In this document: positions 1 to 5,405 of the stretch, piece by piece
Layout of the letters: each line of letters begins with the position of its first letter
Numbering within the stretch: position 1 is the first letter of the stretch
Assembly (NCBI GenBank): GCA_023260375.1
Contig: JALQVK010000148.1
Location: forward strand, 1 to 6,742
Source: Rhodoluna sp.
Lineage (GTDB): Bacteria; Actinomycetota; Actinomycetes; Actinomycetales; Microbacteriaceae
Length of the DNA: 6,742 nucleotides
Direction of reading: 5' to 3'
Notes under the pieces: model-generated
What the model was told of the DNA's origin: nothing
The model's input: the letters and a program-made list of their open reading frames with translations, nothing else
Database searches by the model: none
Position numbers and translations under genes: made by a program

Positions 1-233
1 TTGTACTTCTGGATGATGATCTTTGGACCACGAAGGTCGCCTAGAACCTTTGCGGAAACCTTTACCTTGGCTAGAGCTGCAGCATCGGTAGTTACCTTCT
101 CGCCGTCAACTAGTAGCAGAGCTGGAAGGGTGATGGTCTCACCTTCCGCTGACTTCAAACGGTCAAGGGTCACGATGGTGCCGACTGACACCTTCTCCTG
201 GCGAGCGCCAGATCGAACAACTGCGTAAACCAC
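1..233 (-). CDS. rplU: 50S ribosomal protein L21, N-terminal 77 residues (partial)
   Basis: L21 is a 23S rRNA-binding protein of the large ribosomal subunit. The visible part starts [18 protein letters not shown], matching the L21 N-terminus (consensus like MYAVI.TGGKQ.KV..G). It continues through the beta-rich core ([14 protein letters not shown]) to GPKIIIQKY, the strand before the basic C-terminal tail. The last part of the gene, probably some 25 residues, is cut by the left edge. I chose the GTG at 233 because an A/G-rich Shine-Dalgarno (AAAAAGG, 241-247) lies 7 bases upstream and the protein then begins as family members do. It follows rne on the same strand with a gap of 99 bases; rpmA (L27) would normally come next, beyond the window. 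It may be read from its own promoter (297-326) as well as through rne. Identity is near certain; the GTG start is very likely. Confidence 0.96.
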   Translation of the reverse strand, partial: MVYAVVRSGARQEKVSVGTIVTLDRLKSAEGETITLPALLLVDGEKVTTDAAALAKVKVSAKVLGDLRGPKIIIQKY

Positions 234-267
234 GGTTTTACCTTTTTCTAAAAAGACTTGATGACAA

Positions 268-286
268 CCCGCGAATACACAGCGGG
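268..286 (-). other. Short stem-loop in the rplU leader
   Basis: CCCGC (268-272) and GCGGG (282-286) can pair as a five-base-pair G/C stem with a nine-base loop. If transcription starts near 290, the stem lies within about five bases of the transcript 5' end, where it could protect the end or take part in control. It is short and could be chance. No match to a known L21 or other ribosomal-protein leader was recognised. Confidence 0.25.
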
Positions 287-296
287 CAACTACTCA

Positions 297-326
297 ACTT
301 TACAGGCAAACTTGCCTGCTAGTCAA
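297..326 (-). promoter_or_regulatory. Candidate rplU promoter
   Basis: On the minus strand a TTGACT (321-326, five of six matches to the -35 consensus) is followed after 18 bases by TAAAGT (297-302, four of six to the -10 consensus). The start of transcription would fall near 290-291, giving a leader of about 57 bases before the rplU GTG. The site lies just past the rne stop codon, so rplU could be transcribed apart from rne. It was read by eye, with no experimental support; the weak -10 keeps confidence low. Confidence 0.4.
303..318. repeat. 7-base inverted repeat in the rplU promoter spacer
   Basis: CAGGCAA (303-309) and TTGCCTG (312-318) are perfect inverted copies separated by two bases. 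Together they lie inside the 18-base spacer of the candidate rplU promoter. That placement suits a protein-binding operator better than a terminator: on the minus strand no T-run follows, and a two-base loop would have to open to form RNA. No known regulator was recognised from the motif. Confidence 0.4.
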
Positions 327-332
327 ACAGGT

Positions 333-2417
333 TTAGTCGTTCTTTTCGGTTTCTATTTGTGTTGGTGGGGTAACAATGCCGCCCGAGGTTACTCGTTTGG
401 ACTTCTTTTTGCTCGCACCAGGCTCAGTCGGCTCCGGGAGAGCTTCTAGAACCTTGTCGAGAGTCTTGTCTTCGGCTGGAGCGTTAGCAATGGTGCTGGC
501 CGCAATCTGGGCCACAACACTGTTGATCTGAACTGCACTCTCTGCGGTAACAACCTTGGCAACCTCTTGTTTTGGAGGTTGGTTACGGTTCTTCTTGTTC
601 TTGCCACTGCCATTGTTGCCGTTGCCAGAGTCCTTCGGAGCCTGCTCCGAACGGTTATTACTTGGGCGCATGTGAGGTTCGTGGTGAACAATCACTCCGC
701 GGCCAGCACAAATGTCGCAAGCCTCGGAGAAAGTTTCCAGAAGCCCGATTCCTAGCTTTTTGCGAGTCATCTGAACTAATCCAAGCGAGGTAACTTCTGC
801 CACCTGGTGCTTGGTGCGGTCGCGGCTTAGACATTCCATAAGGCGTCGCTGCACGAGGTCGCGGTTGTTTTCCAAAACCATGTCGATGAAGTCGATGACG
901 ATGATGCCACCGATGTCACGCAAACGTAGCTGGCGAACCACTTCTTCGGCCGCTTCCAAGTTGTTCTTGGTAACGGTCTCTTCAAGGTTTCCACCGGAAC
1001 CAACGAACTTTCCAGTGTTCACGTCAACGACAGTCATGGCTTCGGTGCGGTCGATCACTAGCGAACCACCCGATGGCAGGTAAACCTTGCGCTCAAGAGC
1101 CTTGTAAATCTGTTCGCCAACACGATATTCATCGAAGATGTCACGTTCGCCGGTGTAGTTTTCGACACGCTCTTGCAGGTCTGGAGCAACTGCGGCAAGG
1201 TAACTTTCAATCGATTCGCGAGCGTCGTCTCCGGAGATAACCAGCTTTTGGAAATCTTCGTTGAATACGTCACGGATGATTTTGATTAGAAGATCTGGTT
1301 CCGAGTGGAGAAGTAATGGAGCCTGGGATTTAGCAACCTTCTTCTGGATGTCTTCCCACTGCTTCTGCAGTCGTTGTACATCTAAGGTGAGTTGCTCTTC
1401 GGTGGCACCTTCTGCCGCGGTGCGAACAATTACGCCCGCGTCTTCTGGAAGAACTTCCTTCAAAATACGCTTTAGGCGAGTTCGTTCGGTTTCCGGGAGT
1501 TTTCGAGAAATTCCGTTCATGCTGCCATTAGGCACATAAACCAAGTAGCGACCTGGGAGAGAAACTGCTGAGGTTAGTCGAGCACCCTTCTGGCCTACTG
1601 GGTCTTTGGTTACCTGCACTAGGACGGTGTCGCCAGACTTCAAAGCGAGCTCGATACGACGCGGCTGGTTGCCGGTCTCGGCCAATTCCCAGTCAACTTC
1701 ACCCGAGTAAAGCACTGCGTTACGGCCGCGACCGATGTCGACGAAGGCCGCTTCCATTGAAGGAAGAACGTTCTGAACTTTTCCTAGATAAACATTGCCG
1801 ATCAGTGAAGCTTCGGAAGACTTCGCAACATAGTGCTCAACCAAAATGTTGTCTTCTAGAACACCAATTTGAATCTTGCCGTCTTTGGAGCGAACCACCA
1901 TCGTGCGGTCTACAGCTTCGCGACGAGCCAAGAATTCACTCTCGGTAACCGTATTGCGTCGGCGGCCGGCGTCGCGACCGTCACGGCGACGCTGTTTCTT
2001 AGCTTCTAAACGGGTCGAGCCGCGAACCTTCTGTGGCTCATTGATCGGCTCTTTGGGCTCACGAGGAGTGCGAACCTTGACCACGGCGTTTGGTGCAACC
2101 TCACCAGGAATTTCTTCACCGGAACGGCGACGGGTTCGAGTACGTCGGTGGCTTTCATCGCTCGGCTTGTCGTCAACCGGCTTGTTGCGCTTCGGATCGA
2201 TTACCGGGGTAGGTAGATCTGGAGCCATGAATAAAAGCGACGTGGCAGATGGTGGTGTGGCCGAAGCCTTTTCCACTTTCGGCGCCTTCGGTGCTTTGGC
2301 AACTGGTTTTTCTGCAGCGGCCGCATCCTTAAGCTTGCGAGAACGCGTAGGTTTTTTCTCAGCCGTGGTTTCTGGTGCAACAACTTCTACTGATGTTTCG
2401 GCTTTTTTTCTAGCCAT
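333..2417 (-). CDS. rne: Ribonuclease E/G family endoribonuclease, actinobacterial type
   Basis: Single-strand-specific endoribonuclease of mRNA decay and rRNA/tRNA maturation in the cytoplasm; 694 residues from the ATG at 2417. Residues 1-165 are a low-complexity basic extension rich in K, R, P and A. An S1-like RNA-binding domain follows at about 204-285 (SLIGNVYLGKVQNVLPSMEA). The catalytic DNase I-like region contains D465 in VVDVNTG and D509 in VIDFIDM, the two metal-binding aspartates equivalent to E. coli D303 and D346. C567 and C570 (CDIC) form the Zn-link used for dimerisation. The tail from about 580 is disordered, rich in G, N and K, and ends EKND. The start is set by GGAG (2425-2428), 7 bases upstream. 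The same frame opens further to a TTG at 2465 without a good ribosome site. The order rne then rplU is common in Actinobacteria. Family identity is near certain; rne versus rng naming is conventional. Confidence 0.96.
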   Translation of the reverse strand: MARKKAETSVEVVAPETTAEKKPTRSRKLKDAAAAEKPVAKAPKAPKVEKASATPPSATSLLFMAPDLPTPVIDPKRNKPVDDKPSDESHRRTRTRRRSGEEIPGEVAPNAVVKVRTPREPKEPINEPQKVRGSTRLEAKKQRRRDGRDAGRRRNTVTESEFLARREAVDRTMVVRSKDGKIQIGVLEDNILVEHYVAKSSEASLIGNVYLGKVQNVLPSMEAAFVDIGRGRNAVLYSGEVDWELAETGNQPRRIELALKSGDTVLVQVTKDPVGQKGARLTSAVSLPGRYLVYVPNGSMNGISRKLPETERTRLKRILKEVLPEDAGVIVRTAAEGATEEQLTLDVQRLQKQWEDIQKKVAKSQAPLLLHSEPDLLIKIIRDVFNEDFQKLVISGDDARESIESYLAAVAPDLQERVENYTGERDIFDEYRVGEQIYKALERKVYLPSGGSLVIDRTEAMTVVDVNTGKFVGSGGNLEETVTKNNLEAAEEVVRQLRLRDIGGIIVIDFIDMVLENNRDLVQRRLMECLSRDRTKHQVAEVTSLGLVQMTRKKLGIGLLETFSEACDICAGRGVIVHHEPHMRPSNNRSEQAPKDSGNGNNGSGKNKKNRNQPPKQEVAKVVTAESAVQINSVVAQIAASTIANAPAEDKTLDKVLEALPEPTEPGASKKKSKRVTSGGIVTPPTQIETEKND

Positions 2418-2433
2418 GGTGTTTCTCCGTGCC

Positions 2434-2468
2434 GCATTGTTCCAGGCCACACTCACCAGAGCCAATGC
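2434..2468 (-). other. Paired repeat in the rne 5' leader
   Basis: In the minus-strand transcript GCATTG (2463-2468) pairs perfectly with CAATGC (2434-2439). Inside it, GGC (2461-2463 region) can continue to pair with GCC near 2445, leaving a bulge. The outer stem begins at, or one base after, the start of transcription predicted from the candidate rne promoter. It ends six bases before the GGAG ribosome site. A leader whose 5' end is held in duplex would fit feedback control of RNase E on its own mRNA, known in E. coli for a different leader. This is seen only as base complementarity; folding was not computed. Confidence 0.35.
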
Positions 2469-2474
2469 TCAAAA

Positions 2475-2504
2475 ATTAAACGATTAACCATTTTGGTTAA
2501 CCAA
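2475..2504 (-). promoter_or_regulatory. Candidate rne promoter
   Basis: On the minus strand TTTAAT (2475-2480) matches five of six -10 bases. TTGGTT (2499-2504), 18 bases upstream, has only the TTG of a -35. The predicted start of transcription is at 2468-2469, giving a leader of about 50 bases. The -35 is weak, so an activator or extra contacts may be needed. A set of TTAACCA half-sites overlaps the -35 and spacer. This is the most A/T-rich stretch of the intergenic region, which supports the choice. Confidence 0.4.
2484..2503. repeat. Three TTAACCA half-sites, candidate operator
   Basis: TTAACCA occurs at 2484-2490, its inverse TGGTTAA at 2494-2500, and TTAACCA again at 2497-2503. The last two overlap to form the perfect ten-base palindrome TGGTTAACCA (2494-2503). 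The first and second form a seven-base inverted repeat around TTT. The cluster covers the spacer and -35 of the candidate rne promoter, the expected place for a repressor site. It lies upstream of the predicted transcript start, so an RNA role is less likely. The cognate regulator is not identifiable from the window. Confidence 0.5.
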
Positions 2505-2580
2505 ACTTCTACTCGATTGCTTCCTCGGCTGCCCGCTTGGGTCTTACGCTGTCACTGGTTTCCTCGAAAATCCTTTAGCT

Positions 2581-2599
2581 AATCGCGTGTGGTGCGATT
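2581..2599. repeat. Six-base inverted repeat upstream of VKOR
   Basis: AATCGC (2581-2586) and GCGATT (2594-2599) are perfect inverse copies around a seven-base centre. The repeat ends about 40 bases before the chosen VKOR start and overlaps the edge of the palindrome TTAGCTAA. It could be an upstream operator for VKOR, or simply chance in a region already rich in short palindromes. Confidence 0.25.
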
Positions 2600-2624
2600 T
2601 GTAGCTACTTCAAGTATGCCACGG

Positions 2625-2633
2625 TGGGATACT
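2625..2633 (+). promoter_or_regulatory. Extended -10 element for a leaderless VKOR start
   Basis: TGGGATACT contains the TG of an extended -10 followed by GATACT (2628-2633, four of six to consensus). Six bases separate it from the GTG at 2640, so transcription would begin at or next to that codon. Leaderless mRNAs of this geometry are common in Actinobacteria. No -35 at normal spacing is visible. The same bases include GGTGGG, which could instead act as a distant Shine-Dalgarno about 11 bases from the start. Confidence 0.35.
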
Positions 2634-2639
2634 TATTTG

Positions 2640-3260
2640 GTGAGCAACATTGAAACCTCCGACGAAGTCGTCGCAAGCCCCTCTAAGTCTTTTGCGATCG
2701 GAACCATCATTTACGGTTTTGTCGGTCTATTTGCAGCGTTCGCCCTCTCAATCGAGAAGATTCATCTTCTACTAAACAAAGACGCCGTTCTGAGCTGTGA
2801 CGTAAATCCGTTTATCTCTTGCGGACGAGTCATGGCAAAAGCGCAAGCCAGTCTTTTTGGTTTCCCGAACTCATTCATCGGAATCATGGCGTTTACGGCG
2901 CCGATATTTGTTGGTTTCGCGGTCTTAGCCGGCGCCCAATTCAAGCAGTGGTTCTGGAGAATTTACCTTGTGGGAATTTCCATGGGATTCGTTTTCGTGC
3001 TCTGGCTTTTCACCCAAAGCACCTATGTGATCCATGTGCTTTGCCCTTATTGCATGGTTGCCTGGATTGCCATGATTCCACTTTTCTGGAAAACGCTTAT
3101 TTGGTCGGGTGCCGAAGGCGTCATCGATGTACCGGTTAAAACCGTTGGTTTCTTTGTACGTGCACTCGACTACGGTTGGGCGTTTATCCTGGGCACCGAG
3201 CTCTTGGCGGTAATTGCCATCATCATCTCCTTCTGGAGCAGCTGGCAGGTTTTCTTTTAG
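2640..3260 (+). CDS. Vitamin K epoxide reductase family (VKOR) membrane protein
   Basis: Bacterial VKOR homologues pass electrons from a secreted thioredoxin-like oxidant (DsbA type) to quinone and so drive disulfide formation outside the membrane. The 206-residue product has five hydrophobic helices, at about 18-38, 78-98, 105-131, 138-155 and 180-203. The loop cysteine pair is C53 and C61 (CDVNPFISC, the usual seven-residue spacing). The active-site CPYC is C135 to C138 at the start of helix 4. SLFGFPNSFIG (71-81) is typical of the family. There is no fused thioredoxin domain, so it needs a separate partner that is not in this window. The GTG at 2640 was chosen because it follows a -10-like element by six bases and gives the usual family length. 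A GTG at 2589 would add 17 non-hydrophobic residues without a ribosome site. It diverges from rne and converges on ndk. Confidence 0.92.
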   Translation: MSNIETSDEVVASPSKSFAIGTIIYGFVGLFAAFALSIEKIHLLLNKDAVLSCDVNPFISCGRVMAKAQASLFGFPNSFIGIMAFTAPIFVGFAVLAGAQFKQWFWRIYLVGISMGFVFVLWLFTQSTYVIHVLCPYCMVAWIAMIPLFWKTLIWSGAEGVIDVPVKTVGFFVRALDYGWAFILGTELLAVIAIIISFWSSWQVFF

Positions 3261-3274
3261 CGAAAACTAAAACC
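3248..3274. terminator. Shared hairpin at the convergent VKOR and ndk ends
   Basis: GGTTTT (3248-3253) pairs with AAAACC (3269-3274), and TTTT (3255-3258) pairs with AAAA (3263-3266), around the tetraloop AGCG. One C faces CT as a small internal bulge. The result is a ten-pair, mostly A/U stem that contains the stop codons of both genes and reads almost alike on both strands. No further T-run follows on either side, and the stem has few G/C pairs. It is therefore a weak or helper terminator at best. No other terminator was seen in this six-base gap. Confidence 0.35.
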
Positions 3275-3677
3275 AGAGCGCGAGCTCACGAGCGGCCGAC
3301 TCTTCCGAGTCGCTACCGTGTACTAAATTCTGTTGAACTTTTAGTCCCCAGTCGCGTCCAAGGTCGCCTCGAATGGTGCCAGGTGCAGCGGTGGTTGGGT
3401 CCGTGGTTCCAGCCAGTGAACGGAAACCCTCGATGACGCGGTTTCCTTCAAGACGGATTGCTACAACTGGGCCGGACAACATGAATTCAACTAGCGGCTC
3501 ATAAAACGGCTTACCCTCGTGCTCGGCGTAGTGCTGAGCTAGTAACTCGCGAGTTGGGTGAACTAGGCGCAGGTCGGCCACAACGTAACCCTTGGCCTCA
3601 CAGCGAGCGATGATCTCACCGATCAGGTTGCGCTTAACGCCGTCTGGCTTTACTAAAACTAGGGTTGCTTGGCTCAT
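3267..3677 (-). CDS. ndk: Nucleoside diphosphate kinase
   Basis: Transfers the gamma phosphate from ATP to nucleoside diphosphates through a phosphohistidine, balancing NTP and dNTP pools in the cytoplasm. The 136-residue product shows K10 in [13 protein letters not shown]103 in APGTIRGD and the catalytic H120 in NLVHGSDS. It ends [11 protein letters not shown], close to the usual Ndk C-terminus, and its length is normal. Between TIRGD and the active-site NxVHGSDS it carries about four more residues than the textbook enzymes ([11 protein letters not shown]). The start ATG overlaps the DUF4233 stop in an ATGA, and AGGAG lies 7 bases upstream. It is the last gene of the ileS operon and ends seven bases from VKOR. 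Confidence 0.97.
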   Translation of the reverse strand: MSQATLVLVKPDGVKRNLIGEIIARCEAKGYVVADLRLVHPTRELLAQHYAEHEGKPFYEPLVEFMLSGPVVAIRLEGNRVIEGFRSLAGTTDPTTAAPGTIRGDLGRDWGLKVQQNLVHGSDSEESAARELALWF

Positions 3678-4075
3678 TTGTTCTCCTCGATACCATTTTG
3701 CTCGTCAGCTTGATTTTGTAAAACTCGGTTAGCCGCATCTACCGTGCTTCCCGCAATCATTGCCCAAGCCCATACCCCCAAAAAGATCAGCGCTAGGACG
3801 AGATAGCCATAGCCGAGTGGGCTATAAAAAATCGTGAAAATTGAGATTCCCAGAACCAGTGCTTGCAAAGCCCAGCCGAATGCATAGGAACCTTTTTTTC
3901 CGAGGACTCCCGGTAGCAGAATCATGAGAATTGAAATGGTCAAACCAATCGACCAAACCAAACCGCCATCGGCTAGTTTCAGGCCAAAAGCAGCAAGCAT
4001 GGCAAAAAACACCACGAATGACTCGAAAGCCAAAGCCATCGAACCAAGTGAGCGCTTGAGTGATTTAGTCTTCAT
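3674..4075 (-). CDS. DUF4233 family four-helix membrane protein
   Basis: A 133-residue protein of unknown function. Four hydrophobic segments are visible at about 13-33, 38-58, 66-84 and 87-108. A basic N-terminus (KTKSLKRS) comes first, and a polar acidic tail (EQNGIEENK) comes last. The [15 protein letters not shown] and FGWALQALV stretches and the place between folC and ndk match what I know as DUF4233, an actinobacterial family almost always found in this position. The start ATG lies 11 bases inside the folC end, with AGGAG upstream. The last bases overlap ndk. Tight coupling suggests it is made in step with FolC and Ndk. A role in the membrane linked to folate or nucleotides is only a guess from position. 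Family assignment is from memory of pattern and context, not a search. Confidence 0.85.
   Translation of the reverse strand: MKTKSLKRSLGSMALAFESFVVFFAMLAAFGLKLADGGLVWSIGLTISILMILLPGVLGKKGSYAFGWALQALVLGISIFTIFYSPLGYGYLVLALIFLGVWAWAMIAGSTVDAANRVLQNQADEQNGIEENK
3675..3688 (-). promoter_or_regulatory. ndk ribosome-binding site inside the DUF4233 gene
   Basis: GAGGAGAACAAATG holds a strong AGGAG and the ndk start. The site is coding sequence for the last residues of the DUF4233 protein (EEN), whose stop codon overlaps the ndk ATG. Terminating ribosomes could restart here. A nearly identical site serves the DUF4233 gene at 4073-4085. Confidence 0.75.
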
Positions 4076-5405
4076 TGTTCTCCTCTTGAATCATGACCAG
4101 TGCCTCGCCCACAACACTGAGTGAACCGGTGACCACGATAGCCTCGAGGTCGGCCTCGGCTACTAACTCGCGGGCGTCTTGAATGGCTTTCGCAACGCTC
4201 GATGACACCGAGATTGCCTCGGAACCCCAGAACTTGGCGGCAATGGCGGCGAGCTCGTCTTTATCGACCGAGCGATCTGAATTTGACGCAGTGATAATGA
4301 CGTGCTCGAAACTTGTCCGTAGCGTCTCCAACATTTCGTCGACGTTTTTGCCGTTCAAGATTCCGACCACACCAACCGCGCGCGGAGCGTTGAAACTTTG
4401 CTTCAAAGCTTTGACTAGCGAGCGCACACCGTGCGGGTTGTGAGCGCCATCCACGACTGTGAGTGGATCGCGACTAACTACCTGTAGGCGACCGGGCGAA
4501 GCAATGTCGGCGAACGAAACGCGAACAATGTCGTCCAGGATACGGCGCTCACCGTTGCCGAGAAAAGCTTCAACCGCAGCCACAGCCAGCGCGGCGTTCT
4601 CGGTTTGGTGGTCGCCGTATAGTGGCATGAACAGATCGGTGTACTCCCCTGCCAAAGTCTTTAGAGCAAAGCGTTGACCCTTTAGCTCCGGAATTACGTT
4701 GAACGCTTCGAAGTCGGTTCCGTAAGAAACCAGACGCTCGGCAACCGCCTTGGTCTTTGCCTGAATTTGAACCATTGCTTCCGGAGTTTGCTTCGCTGAA
4801 ACCACAACCGCGCCGGATTTGATGATTCCGGCCTTGGTCTTCGCGATTTCCGAAATGGTGTGCCCGAGACGATCGGCGTGGTCGATTGCAATCGGAGTGA
4901 ACACCGCGACGTCGCCGTCGGCAACGTTTGTGGAATCCCACTCGCCACCCATGCCAACTTCGAGCACCAAAACATCGACCGGGGCATCAGCAAAAATCGA
5001 GAAGGCCAACAGCGTCAAAGCCTCAAAGTAGGTAAGCACCTGCTCACCTTCGGCATCCAACTCAGCATCAACCAGCTTCAAGATTGGCTCGATGTCGTTC
5101 CAGATTTCGACCAAAACTTCATCACTGACCAGGTCGCCGTCAATGGCGATTCGCTCGTTCAACTTGGTTAGATGCGGGCTGGTGAAACGACCGACGCGCA
5201 GAGAGTGTTCACGCAAAAGTCGGTCAATCATGCGAGTCGTCGAAGTCTTACCGTTGGTACCGGTTACGTGGATGATTCGGTAAAGCTTCTGTGGGTCTCC
5301 CAGTAACGCAGCAGCACGAGCCGTTGGTTCCAGACGCGGACGCAGTTCGTGTTCTGGCATTCGAGCCAGAAGCGCCTGCTCAACATCTTTTACGGTTTTG
5401 ATCAA
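4065..5405 (-). CDS. folC: Folylpolyglutamate synthase / dihydrofolate synthase (FolC)
   Basis: A Mur-ligase-family enzyme that adds glutamate to dihydropteroate and to folates, using ATP, in the cytoplasm; 446 residues, a usual length. Motifs in order: P-loop GTNGKTS (49-55), GRFTSPHL (72-79), GMGGEWDSTN (151-160), an IDHADRLG block (174-181), and KAGIIK (191-196) with the lysine that is carbamylated in relatives. TENAALAVAAVEA (268-280), SPGRLQVV (303-310) and DGAHNPHG (319-326) of the C-terminal glutamate-ligase domain follow. The start is a TTG at 5405 that overlaps the ileS stop (TTGA). A GGTGG lies about nine bases upstream; the site is weak, so coupling to ileS is likely. An ATG at residue 16 would cut into the first helix of the family. 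Whether it has both activities cannot be told from sequence alone. Confidence 0.95.
   Translation of the reverse strand: MIKTVKDVEQALLARMPEHELRPRLEPTARAAALLGDPQKLYRIIHVTGTNGKTSTTRMIDRLLREHSLRVGRFTSPHLTKLNERIAIDGDLVSDEVLVEIWNDIEPILKLVDAELDAEGEQVLTYFEALTLLAFSIFADAPVDVLVLEVGMGGEWDSTNVADGDVAVFTPIAIDHADRLGHTISEIAKTKAGIIKSGAVVVSAKQTPEAMVQIQAKTKAVAERLVSYGTDFEAFNVIPELKGQRFALKTLAGEYTDLFMPLYGDHQTENAALAVAAVEAFLGNGERRILDDIVRVSFADIASPGRLQVVSRDPLTVVDGAHNPHGVRSLVKALKQSFNAPRAVGVVGILNGKNVDEMLETLRTSFEHVIITASNSDRSVDKDELAAIAAKFWGSEAISVSSSVAKAIQDARELVAEADLEAIVVTGSLSVVGEALVMIQEENNED
4073..4085 (-). promoter_or_regulatory. DUF4233 ribosome-binding site inside folC
   Basis: GAGGAGAACAATG holds AGGAG and the ATG of the DUF4233 gene. 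It encodes the EEN of the FolC C-terminus (EENNED). FolC stops eight bases beyond this ATG, so the two reading frames overlap and translation is probably coupled. Confidence 0.75.

Larger units (their letters stand above)
2418..2639. other. Divergent intergenic region between rne and the VKOR gene
   Basis: No gene was found in these 222 bases. The half next to rne holds the leader repeat, the candidate promoter and the TTAACCA cluster. The half next to VKOR holds the palindromes TTAGCTAA (2575-2582) and GTAGCTAC (2601-2608). It also holds a six-base inverted repeat, AATCGC (2581-2586) with GCGATT (2594-2599), and an extended -10 element at 2625-2633. The middle, about 2505-2570, shows nothing I can name. 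Apparent reading frames running through it are extensions of the flanking genes from weak start codons. Confidence 0.6.

Noticed and set aside
242..255. A/T inverted repeat CTTTTTCTAAAAAG covering the rplU ribosome site
   Set aside because: A two-base loop and only A/U pairs make a stable sequestering hairpin unlikely. The run of A is better explained as the ribosome site itself.
303..318. The CAGGCAA/TTGCCTG repeat as an intrinsic terminator for rne
   Set aside because: The loop would be only two bases and no T-run follows on the minus strand. Its place inside a promoter-like spacer fits an operator better.
2418..2465. Extension of rne to a TTG at 2465, adding 16 residues
   Set aside because: There is no good ribosome site before the TTG, it lies at or within a few bases of the predicted transcript start, and the ATG at 2417 has GGAG at ideal spacing.
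1876..2487. A 203-codon open frame on the plus strand opposite the rne N-terminal region
   Set aside because: It mirrors the low-complexity basic extension of rne, has arginine/serine-rich composition typical of antisense frames, and has no ribosome site or recognisable domain. The rne frame is unmistakable.
2589..2639. Extension of VKOR to a GTG at 2589 or an ATG at 2616
   Set aside because: Neither has a ribosome site, the extra residues are unlike family N-termini, and the -10-like element before 2640 would fall inside the coding region.
3297..3312. Perfect stem CGACTC-TTCC-GAGTCG within ndk, considered as the VKOR terminator
   Set aside because: It encodes conserved residues (DSEES) next to the Ndk active site and has no T-run after it on either strand. 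The repeat is explained by codon choice.
4570..4993. Overlapping open frames of 99 and 123 codons on the minus strand inside folC
   Set aside because: They are out-of-frame shadows of folC, are rich in Arg, and lack start signals. The FolC motifs are continuous in the main frame.
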